Shown here: piece by piece, positions 37,193 through 44,226 of the stretch
How the letters are laid out: the number at the start of each line of letters is the position of its first letter
Numbering within the stretch: the stretch's first letter is position 1
Assembly (NCBI GenBank): GCA_038318895.1
Contig: JBBQCS010000004.1
Span: forward strand, 17,398 to 81,397
Direction of reading: 5' to 3'
Source of the DNA: UBA11222 sp030652895
GTDB lineage: Bacteria > Pseudomonadota > Alphaproteobacteria > UBA11222
DNA length: 64,000 nucleotides
Notes under the pieces: generated by a model
The model's input: the letters and a program-made list of their open reading frames with translations, nothing else
Told to the model about the DNA's origin: nothing
The model's database searches: none
Position numbers and translations under genes: made by a program

Positions 37193-38161
37193 CTATTTCT
37201 TGAAATAATCGCGGGGATTGTTGGTGGTGAGGTTGTTGATTTTATCTTCGGGAACCCCGGCCGCGCGCATTTGCGGAAGGATGTTGCGCGAGATATGCGC
37301 GTAATTCCACTTCGGATTACCCTCCAGCATGGCGCTGAACCCGCCGCCCGCGCGCCCGCGAAGGCAATGCACTGCGTCGTGCGACAGCATGATACGGTCA
37401 TACCCAACCGCCAGCAGCCCCATCAGACCCGCAAGGCGAAGTTTGTCGGAAGCAATAGATTCGAGTCCGAAACGGTCAAAGCCCAGCCAGGCGCCGCGAT
37501 CCAGAATATCGAAATAATAGCGCAGATCACCGACGCCGCAGGCATGGCCGATTAGCACCTTGTTGAAATCGACGCCTTCGTCGGCCATGACATCCAGCAC
37601 CTCGCGGCCATAGGGTTCAACCTCACTATTGTGGCACAGAATGGGCGCACCGGTGGCCTTTTGCGCCCGTGCGGCGGCGCGCAGCGTCAGCATCTCCGCC
37701 TTGCTGATGGCGTTGCTGCTTGCGGTCATGCCGGGAATGCCGCCGGTCGCCACCTTGATAATGCCCGCCTTGATGCCGGTTTTGCCGATGCCATCGGTTA
37801 ATTCGCGGGTATAGATTTCTGCAATGGCGTCCACATCCATCATGCGGAAATGATGTGGGATGCCCAGCGCTTCATTATACAGCCCGGTGGCGATAATGAC
37901 CTGCATGCCGCTTCGGGAGGCGCATTCAGCGGCAAATTCCGGATCGCGGCCCAGTTCCATCGGGCACGGATCGACAAAACTTTTTACACCCAGCTCCTTG
38001 ATTTCCTTGAGCTTGACCACGGCACCGGCGATTTCGTCCTTGCGGTTGAAATCGTCCGGATCAAGTTCCCACCCCGGCATTCCCGCGGACAAATGTTCAT
38101 GGATAAGGGTAAAGCCTAGATCTTCGGCGTTTAAAGTGCCTGTGACAGTATTGATCGACAT
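37193..38161 (-). CDS. Phosphotriesterase-family metal-dependent hydrolase, copy 2 of 2
   Basis: 322 aa paralog of the hydrolase at 34554, same length and easily aligned. Metal ligands are conserved at the same positions: HEHL (His21, His23), Lys136 in IIKVATGG, His177 in ILCHNSE, His206 in IGHACG, Asp262 in LSHDAV. It is the first gene of the minus-strand cluster; its promoter must lie in the 113-base spacer shared with the divergent dehydratase gene at 38275. The repeated hydrolase-then-SDR order (here and at 35522-33789) points to duplication of a two-gene unit. Confidence 0.92.
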   Translation of the reverse strand: MSINTVTGTLNAEDLGFTLIHEHLSAGMPGWELDPDDFNRKDEIAGAVVKLKEIKELGVKSFVDPCPMELGRDPEFAAECASRSGMQVIIATGLYNEALGIPHHFRMMDVDAIAEIYTRELTDGIGKTGIKAGIIKVATGGIPGMTASSNAISKAEMLTLRAAARAQKATGAPILCHNSEVEPYGREVLDVMADEGVDFNKVLIGHACGVGDLRYYFDILDRGAWLGFDRFGLESIASDKLRLAGLMGLLAVGYDRIMLSHDAVHCLRGRAGGGFSAMLEGNPKWNYAHISRNILPQMRAAGVPEDKINNLTTNNPRDYFKK

Positions 38162-38274
38162 GATCCATCTCCCTGCTAGACTGTTATTATTATTCCGCTC
38201 ACTAGCTTGCTGCGGATCGGTTGAATTTGCAAATGTTTCCGTTATAGCTGTTCAGCACAATATGGAGAGCGCAC

Positions 38275-39432
38275 ATGAGTAAGGATGAGCTGGACGGTCT
38301 GGAGCGGCAATTTACCGGCATTACCGAGCGCGGACTGGATGATTTGCGAAGCCGCATTGGCGTTCGCATCGAAGATACCTTGGAGCCGTGGTGCCATGAG
38401 GCCACCCGTGACAATATCCGCCACTACGCCCACGGCATTGGCGACGACAATCCGCTATGGTGCGACCCGGCCTATGCGGCAACCACCGTCCATGGCGGCA
38501 TAATCGCCCCACCATCTTTCCTGTTTGCCTGCGACCGCATCATATCGGGCTATGTGGGCGGGCTCCCCGGGGTGCACGCCATGTGGGCGGGTGCTGATTT
38601 CAACTGGCGCAAAAACATCCGGCGCAATGACGAATTGCGCACGGAATCCTGGCTGAAAGAACTGATCCCGCACGAAACCCGTTTTTCCGGCATGGCGATC
38701 CAGCAGGTTTATCATGTGAATTTCTACAATCAGAACGACGATCTGTTATGTGAGGCGGATAGCTGGTGCTTTCGCACCGACCGAGACATCGCGCGCGAGC
38801 GCGGCACCAAATATGACGCCGTCAAGGCCCAGGCGCCCAAAGTTTATAGCGATGCGGAACTGGTGGAGATTTACCGTCACTATGCGCAGGAAGAAGTGCG
38901 CGGCAAGACACCACGCTATTTCGAGGACGTGATGGTGGGAGAAAAACTGCCGACCATCGTCAAGGGACCGATGACCGTGACCGGCTTTATCGCCTATGCG
39001 CAGGGCTGGGGCGGGCTTTATATCCGCGCCAATAAACTGAACTGGCAGCAGATCCACAAACATCCAGGACTTGGCATTAAAAACCGTTTTGGTATCCCCG
39101 ATTGTCCCGAACGCGTGCACTGGGAAAGCGAATTCGCCGCCACTGTCGGCGCGCCGGAGGCCTATGATTACGGGCCGGAACGGTTTTCCTGGCTGACCCA
39201 CCACCTGACCAACTGGATGGGTGATGACGGTTTTCTGCGGCAGGCAAGGGCGCAAATCCGCCGCCATAACCCGGTCGGCGATGTGCTGTACATTAACGGC
39301 GCGGTCACCGGAAAACGCCAGGTGGACGGAGAAAATATTATCGACATTGAACAGCGAGCCGAAAACCAGGACGGCGAGTTATCGATTTTCGGGACTGCCC
39401 AAGTGCGCCTGCCAGGCAAAAGCAAAGCCTGA
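38275..39432 (+). CDS. Two-hotdog MaoC-like acyl dehydratase/hydratase
   Basis: 385 aa with two hotdog domains: an N-terminal FAS1/MaoC_dehydrat_N-like part (with NIRHYAHGIGDDNPLW and GGIIAPPSFLFACD, where the Asp and His of such enzymes would be) and a C-terminal MaoC part beginning RYFEDVMVGEKLPTIVKGPMTVT. The classical hydratase-2 motif is not fully evident, so activity on enoyl-CoA is probable rather than certain. Start has GGAGAG ten bases upstream. Divergent from the SDR/hydrolase cluster, so probably part of the same catabolic function. Confidence 0.85.
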   Translation: MSKDELDGLERQFTGITERGLDDLRSRIGVRIEDTLEPWCHEATRDNIRHYAHGIGDDNPLWCDPAYAATTVHGGIIAPPSFLFACDRIISGYVGGLPGVHAMWAGADFNWRKNIRRNDELRTESWLKELIPHETRFSGMAIQQVYHVNFYNQNDDLLCEADSWCFRTDRDIARERGTKYDAVKAQAPKVYSDAELVEIYRHYAQEEVRGKTPRYFEDVMVGEKLPTIVKGPMTVTGFIAYAQGWGGLYIRANKLNWQQIHKHPGLGIKNRFGIPDCPERVHWESEFAATVGAPEAYDYGPERFSWLTHHLTNWMGDDGFLRQARAQIRRHNPVGDVLYINGAVTGKRQVDGENIIDIEQRAENQDGELSIFGTAQVRLPGKSKA

Positions 39433-39486
39433 CCGGCCAGCTGGGAAAGAGGCGCGGGCGCCGCCCCCTTCCACAGCGCGGCCAAT

Positions 39487-39920
39487 TCAATGTGGGTTTA
39501 TATTAATTTTGCGGCTGGCCGACTTTTTGGGTTCGGTTTTCGGCAGGCGCAAAGTCAATATCCCGTCTTTGTAAGACGCTTGGATGTCGGCCTCTTTTAC
39601 ATCTTCCGGCAATCGGAAGGAGCGCTCGAATGAACCGTAGCGGCGTTCGGAAAAGTAATAATTCTTGTCCTTTCCTCATGTTCAGAGCGTTTTTCACCTC
39701 GAATCGTCAAATTGTTGTTTTCGATGGTTACTTCAACGTCCTTTTCACTCACGCCCGGCAGTTCGACGCGGATTTCATAACAATCCTCCTTATTGAGCGC
39801 GTCGGCATTTGGCGAAAAGAAATTGGAAATAACCGATCCGAACTCCCGCAGCGGGTCAAAAAACCGTGGCCAGAAATGATCATTTCCCGTTACAGACAAG
39901 GTTCTGGATTTATCAGGCAT
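39487..39920 (-). pseudogene. Small heat shock protein Hsp20, frameshifted
   Basis: The start gives MPDKSRTLSV with GGAGGA eight bases upstream. The alpha-crystallin domain reads normally (CYEIRVELPGVSEKDVEVTI, NNLTIRGEKRSEHEE) until the short A run at 39671-39673. From there the correct family sequence continues only in the next frame (NYYFSERRYGSFERSFRLP, then DGILTLRLPKTEPKK) to a stop at 39487. One missing A explains it: the repaired protein would have about 144 aa, normal for the family. It may be a true recent mutation or a sequencing error. Confidence 0.88.
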
Positions 39921-39985
39921 GCTCCATTCCTCCATGATTTGACAACATCTCCAAGTTAGGGTGCATTACTTGAATTAGTCGCGCT

Positions 39986-39999
39986 TTGACCTTGATCAA
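39986..39999. promoter_or_regulatory. FNR/FixK-type binding site candidate
   Basis: TTGACCTTGATCAA matches the CRP/FNR-family consensus TTGA-N6-TCAA exactly. It lies in the 98-base spacer between the divergent hsp20 (start 39920) and the epimerase gene (start 40019). The distance to hsp20 suits an activator site upstream of its promoter; it is very close to the epimerase start. Oxygen-regulated hsp20 genes with such boxes are known in alphaproteobacteria. Binding is inferred. Confidence 0.5.
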
Positions 40000-40018
40000 G
40001 CATGTAGAGGAGATTTTT

Positions 40019-41212
40019 TTGTCTGGTACAACCAAACACAAAATCGATGCGTGGATATTTGACCGCGCGCTGCCCCACTGGCATACGCACGGGGTGGACC
40101 GCGAATTCGGTGGGTTTACGGAACGGCTCGCGCTTTCAGGCGTGCCGGACGCGGTTGATTTCAAACGTATCCGCGTGCAGGCCCGGCAAATTTATGTTTT
40201 TTCCCATGCAGCGTTGATCGATCCTGATCCAGATCGCCAGTTACGGTGGCGTGACGCGGCAAAGCAGGGCTTCGATTTTTTGATACAGAATTACTGGCAG
40301 GGACCAGCGCGGGGATGGGCCAAGACCGTCAGCCCTGACGGGCGCCTGCTGGATACAGCTGCGGACAGTTATGATCAGGCGTTCATGCTGTTTGCAGGCG
40401 CATGGCATTACCGCGCATCACGCGATGCGCGCGCGCTGGAAATAGTAAAGCAGACACTGGAATTTTTTGACAATCATCTAGCCTGCACAGAGCATGGCGG
40501 TTATTTTGAAGGGCTTTCACCAACGGGCGAATTGTTGCGCGGCCCTCCGCGGTTGCAAAACCCGCACATGCACATGCTCGAAGCCATGCTGGCGCTGCAT
40601 CAGGCGACTGGTGACGGCACATACCTGAAACGTGGCGGTCACTTGTTCGATATGTTCCGTTCACGGTTTTTTGATATGAAGACAAACAGCCTAGGGGAAT
40701 ATTTCACACACGACTGGTCGCCAGTGGACGGCCCGCAAGGACAAATTGTCGAGCCGGGACACCATTTTGAATGGTCGTGGATTTTGCACAATTATGCCAG
40801 ACTTTCGGGCGACGCGCGCGCCCATGATGTGGCGCATCTGGTCTTTGAATTTGCCCGCAAGCATGGCGTCAATCCGCAAAGCAACCTTACCTATGACGAA
40901 ATTGACCGCAGCGGCGCAAAGCTGCGCCCCAGCCACCGCCTGTGGCCACAAACCGAGGCCATAAAGGCCTATGTCGCCACCGCCGAACATGGACCGTCTG
41001 CTAAAGTCCGTGCCGCGGCGCATGCGCGCATTGCGCCAGCGGTTGACGCTATTTTTGACAATTATTTCATTCCGGACAGCGGCATCTGGAATGATCAGCT
41101 TGACGCATCCGGAAAATCCGTCTCGATATACATACCCGCCACCTCGCTGTATCACCTGTTCCTGGCCTTTGCCGAAACCCTGCGCTTTTATGACGCAAAT
41201 AGATCCATCTGA
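40019..41212 (+). CDS. AGE-family sugar epimerase/isomerase
   Basis: N-acylglucosamine 2-epimerase superfamily (alpha6/alpha6 barrel), 397 aa. The start is a TTG preceded by AGAGGAG; a further TTG eleven codons upstream is less likely and overlaps the FNR-type site. Seen: RVQARQIYVFSHAA near residue 58, YDQAFMLFA, NPHMHMLEAMLALH, GHHFEWSWILHNYA and RLWPQTEAIKAYVA, which supply the catalytic histidines and arginine of the family. It could be a mannose isomerase or a GlcNAc/cellobiose epimerase; sequence alone does not decide. Its 3' end overlaps the convergent radical SAM gene by 25 bases. Confidence 0.88.
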   Translation: MSGTTKHKIDAWIFDRALPHWHTHGVDREFGGFTERLALSGVPDAVDFKRIRVQARQIYVFSHAALIDPDPDRQLRWRDAAKQGFDFLIQNYWQGPARGWAKTVSPDGRLLDTAADSYDQAFMLFAGAWHYRASRDARALEIVKQTLEFFDNHLACTEHGGYFEGLSPTGELLRGPPRLQNPHMHMLEAMLALHQATGDGTYLKRGGHLFDMFRSRFFDMKTNSLGEYFTHDWSPVDGPQGQIVEPGHHFEWSWILHNYARLSGDARAHDVAHLVFEFARKHGVNPQSNLTYDEIDRSGAKLRPSHRLWPQTEAIKAYVATAEHGPSAKVRAAAHARIAPAVDAIFDNYFIPDSGIWNDQLDASGKSVSIYIPATSLYHLFLAFAETLRFYDANRSI

Positions 41213-42303
41213 TCGCCAGGACGGGGTGGCGCGCGAAACTGTGAAATATCAAGTTTGCGGATCGTTGCACTAAATCCAATTCTGCGCACCGCAATTTGAA
41301 AACGCGCCGCGATCATATCCGCATAGGGGCCGCGCCCGCGCATACGGGTATGAAACGCGGCCTCATAATCCTTGCCGCCGCGCACATCGCGCACCAGCGA
41401 CATGACCTTGTCGGCGCGATCGGGAAATTCGTGCACCAGCCACTCGCGAAACAGCGTTTTTATTTCCAGCGGCAGGCGCAACATGACAAAGCCCGCACTT
41501 TGCGCGCCCGCCTTGCGCGCCGCCTCCAGAATGGATTCGATCTCCATATCATTAATGGCAGGAATAACCGGCGCGACCATAACCCCGGTGGGGATGCCTG
41601 ATTCGCTTAAATTTTGTATGGTTTGCAGCCGCCGGCACGGCGTCGCGGCGCGCGGCTCCATACGCCGCGACAGCCCGCGATCCAGCGTCGTTACCGAGAC
41701 AAAAACCTTGGCCAGCCCGCGCCCCGCCATGCTGGATAGAATATCAATATCGCGGGTGATCAGCGCCGATTTGGTGACAATCGATACCGGGTGATTAAAA
41801 CGGTTCAGCACTTCTAGTATGCCGCGTGTGATGCGGTATTGTTTTTCGACCGGCTGATAAACATCCGTGTTGGTGCCCATGGCGATGGGCTGGGGCCGGT
41901 AATTTGGATTGCGCAGCTCCTTTTCCAGCAACGCAGGCGCGTCTGGCTTCGCCAGCAACCTGCTTTCAAAATCCAGGCCCGGCGACAACCCCAGAAAGGC
42001 GTGCGTCGGCCGGGCAAAACAATAAATGCAGCCATGTTCACAGCCGCGATAGGCGTTAATCGAACGGTCAAAGGGAATATCGGGTGACGTATTGCGCGCG
42101 ATAATGGTGCGCGTCGTATCCAGCATTACGCTGGTCTGGCGCGATGGAGGCTGCGTATCCAGCAGTCCCCAGCCATCGTCCAGCGTCACATGGTGAAGCG
42201 GTTCATAGCGCCCACTGGCATTGGATATCGCGCCCCTGCCCCGCCGCCCTTCCGGATGCACAACCGCTGCCCCGTCACGCACCTGCGCCAATGTCTGGTC
42301 CAT
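41188..42303 (-). CDS. Radical SAM protein of the PA0069 type
   Basis: 371 aa from the start MDQTLAQVRDG, which has GGGGG five bases upstream; an ATG one codon earlier and a long upstream extension are possible. Seen: 4Fe-4S cysteine motif CEHGCIYC preceded by AYRG, ARPTHAFLGLSPGLDFE, MGTNTDVYQPVE and VTTLDRGLSRRMEPRAATP, the pattern of the PA0069/SplB-like radical SAM group. Members are widespread but have no settled function. It is divergent from the glycosyltransferase pair at 42399. Confidence 0.88.
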   Translation of the reverse strand: MDQTLAQVRDGAAVVHPEGRRGRGAISNASGRYEPLHHVTLDDGWGLLDTQPPSRQTSVMLDTTRTIIARNTSPDIPFDRSINAYRGCEHGCIYCFARPTHAFLGLSPGLDFESRLLAKPDAPALLEKELRNPNYRPQPIAMGTNTDVYQPVEKQYRITRGILEVLNRFNHPVSIVTKSALITRDIDILSSMAGRGLAKVFVSVTTLDRGLSRRMEPRAATPCRRLQTIQNLSESGIPTGVMVAPVIPAINDMEIESILEAARKAGAQSAGFVMLRLPLEIKTLFREWLVHEFPDRADKVMSLVRDVRGGKDYEAAFHTRMRGRGPYADMIAARFQIAVRRIGFSATIRKLDISQFRAPPRPGDQMDLFAS

Positions 42304-42398
42304 CATGGCCCCCTGGAATATATCATGAACAAAAATAGAACATATCATGCCTAATGTAAAGTCTTTTTTCACCGACCGCGACAGCGTAGATTGCGCCC

Positions 42399-43079
42399 AT
42401 GTTGAGCGTGATCATACCAACCCTGAACGCGGAGAAGACCCTGCCCCAGACCCTGAACGCCCTAATTCCCGGGGCAGTGTCTGGCCTGGTCAAGGAGGTC
42501 GTCATTTCCGATGGCGGATCCGCCGACTCCAGCCTGATGATTGCTGAAGACGCCGGGTGCACTATCGTAACGGGCCCGGCAGGACGCGGGATGCAGTTAG
42601 GCCGCGGCGCGCAGGCCGTGCGCAGCGATTGGCTGTTGTTTTTGCATGCCGATACGGCGCTTTCCACCGGGTGGGAGGAGGAGGTAGGTCATTTCATGGC
42701 CCAGACCGAAAGCCACGCCTACGCGGCTGTATTCCGTTTTGTGCTGGATGATTTCCGCCCCCAGGCGCGCAGATTGGAAACCCTGGTTACGATACGCTGT
42801 AAGTTATTTGCGCTGCCGTACGGGGATCAGGGCCTGCTCATTCACCGTAGCCTCTATGAGCAGCTTGGCGGTTACGCCCAGACCCCGCTCATGGAAGATG
42901 TGGACATGATCCGCCGCATAGGGCGTAAGCGTCTGATTTATCTGCGCAGTCAGGCGATGACATCCGCCGCGCGATATACTGCAGAGGGCTACGTGCGACG
43001 CCCATTACGCAATCTTTTTTGCCTGTCGCTGTATTTTCTGCGTGTGCCGCCGCGTTTGATCGCTCGGCTATATGGATGA
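42399..43079 (+). CDS. Family 2 glycosyltransferase (TIGR04283-like)
   Basis: 226 aa GT-A fold protein. Seen: SVIIPTLNAEKTLPQTL at the N-terminus, SDGGSADSS, GRGMQLGRGA, FLHADTAL with the metal-binding DxD-like aspartate, and a membrane-proximal C-terminus. This pattern fits the small glycosyltransferase called rSAM/selenodomain-associated transferase 2. The next gene is its usual partner (transferase 1), and their stop and start overlap as ATGA. Acceptor and donor are unknown. Confidence 0.87.
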   Translation: MLSVIIPTLNAEKTLPQTLNALIPGAVSGLVKEVVISDGGSADSSLMIAEDAGCTIVTGPAGRGMQLGRGAQAVRSDWLLFLHADTALSTGWEEEVGHFMAQTESHAYAAVFRFVLDDFRPQARRLETLVTIRCKLFALPYGDQGLLIHRSLYEQLGGYAQTPLMEDVDMIRRIGRKRLIYLRSQAMTSAARYTAEGYVRRPLRNLFCLSLYFLRVPPRLIARLYG

Positions 43080-43732
43080 TGCGGCATCTGATAATTTTCA
43101 CCCGTGCGCCGCAACTGGGCGCCGTGAAACGGCGGCTGGCGGCCGACATTGGCCAAATGGCCGCGCTACGTTTTCATCGCACAATGCAGATGCAGCTCGC
43201 TCGGGGGATTGCTAAAGACAAACGCTGGAAAACCTGGGTGGCGATGACACCCGATGTCTGCACAAAAAACAGTTTTAACGTCCGGGCAGGCGTCACATAT
43301 CTGAAACAGGGCCGGGGTGATCTTGGGAAACGCATGGCGCACTGCTTTCGCGCACTGCCGCCAGGGCCCGCAGTGCTGGTTGGCAGCGATATACCCGGCA
43401 TTCGCCGTGAACACATCGCCCGCGCCTTTGAGGAACTTGGGCGCGATGACGCAGTGTTCGGTCCGGCCAGCGACGGTGGTTATTGGCTGGTGGGCCTGAA
43501 ACGCCTACGCCCCATAGGGGGACCGTTTAGCAAAACCCTTTTCACGGATGTACGATGGTCCAGCGAACATGCATTGAACGACACCCTCGCGGCATTAGGC
43601 CCACATGCACATACCGGAATGATCGAGACATTGTCAGATGTGGACAGCGCTGGGGATTACGATCACTGGCGGCGTTTATGTTCTTCCAGCCGCGGCATGA
43701 TCTCGACAAAATTGCAGGGCCGGAATCGGTAA
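43076..43732 (+). CDS. DUF2064 nucleotidyl/glycosyl-transferase-like protein (TIGR04282-like)
   Basis: 218 aa from the ATG overlapping the preceding stop; a longer frame is inside that gene. Seen: N-terminal LIIFTRAPQLGAVKRRLA, like nucleotidyltransferases, LVGSDIPGIRREHI, FGPASDGGYWLVGL and a C-terminal LSDVDSAGDYDHWRRL. It is the rSAM/selenodomain-associated transferase 1 type. Its last 70 bases overlap the 3' end of the convergent moaB gene. Confidence 0.87.
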   Translation: MMRHLIIFTRAPQLGAVKRRLAADIGQMAALRFHRTMQMQLARGIAKDKRWKTWVAMTPDVCTKNSFNVRAGVTYLKQGRGDLGKRMAHCFRALPPGPAVLVGSDIPGIRREHIARAFEELGRDDAVFGPASDGGYWLVGLKRLRPIGGPFSKTLFTDVRWSSEHALNDTLAALGPHAHTGMIETLSDVDSAGDYDHWRRLCSSSRGMISTKLQGRNR

Positions 43733-44205
43733 TCCAGTTGCCATTGCAATATCCCGTCCCAGCCGTCTTTGCAGGCGCCCGGCGATCCAGGCAGCGCAAA
43801 CAGATAGGTGCCCCCCGCAACACCGGCGGTCGCACGCGACTGAATGGTGGAGACACCTATTTTTGCGTGGCTGATGGCATGAAAAATAGCGGAAAAGCCG
43901 TCGATTTCCTTTTCATAGACCGCATGAAAGGCTTCGGGCGTCACATCACGCCCGGTCAGGCCCGTGCCGCCGGTGGATATCACCACATCAATCGCGGGAT
44001 CGGCAATCCAGAGCCGTAACTGCGCAATGATAAGATCTTTGTCATCGGTAATGATTTCACGCGCCGCAAGATGATGGCCGGCCGCCGCAACGCGCGCTTC
44101 CAGCACGTCGCCCGATTTATCATCGGCGCGGCCGCGTGTATCCGACACGGTAAGAAGCGCAATGTTGACCGGAATGAAATCCCGGCTGTCATCCAGTTCC
44201 GGCAT
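43663..44205 (-). CDS. moaB: Molybdenum cofactor biosynthesis protein MoaB
   Basis: MoaB/MogA-fold protein that adenylylates molybdopterin. 180 aa. Seen: LLTVSDTRGRADDKSGDVL, DVVISTGGTGLTGRDVTPEA (the molybdopterin-binding loop) and FALPGSPGACKDGWDGIL. Other moa or moe genes are not nearby. Its 3' end overlaps the convergent DUF2064 gene by 70 bases, and it is 21 bases after the lytic transglycosylase gene in plus coordinates. Confidence 0.94.
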   Translation of the reverse strand: MPELDDSRDFIPVNIALLTVSDTRGRADDKSGDVLEARVAAAGHHLAAREIITDDKDLIIAQLRLWIADPAIDVVISTGGTGLTGRDVTPEAFHAVYEKEIDGFSAIFHAISHAKIGVSTIQSRATAGVAGGTYLFALPGSPGACKDGWDGILQWQLDYRFRPCNFVEIMPRLEEHKRRQ

Positions 44206-44226
44206 AACAGTCAGCCTTATACCTGA

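Noticed and set aside
39503..39697. Separate 64-codon gene downstream of hsp20
   Set aside because: It lies in the third frame; the real sequence there is the shifted C-terminus of hsp20.
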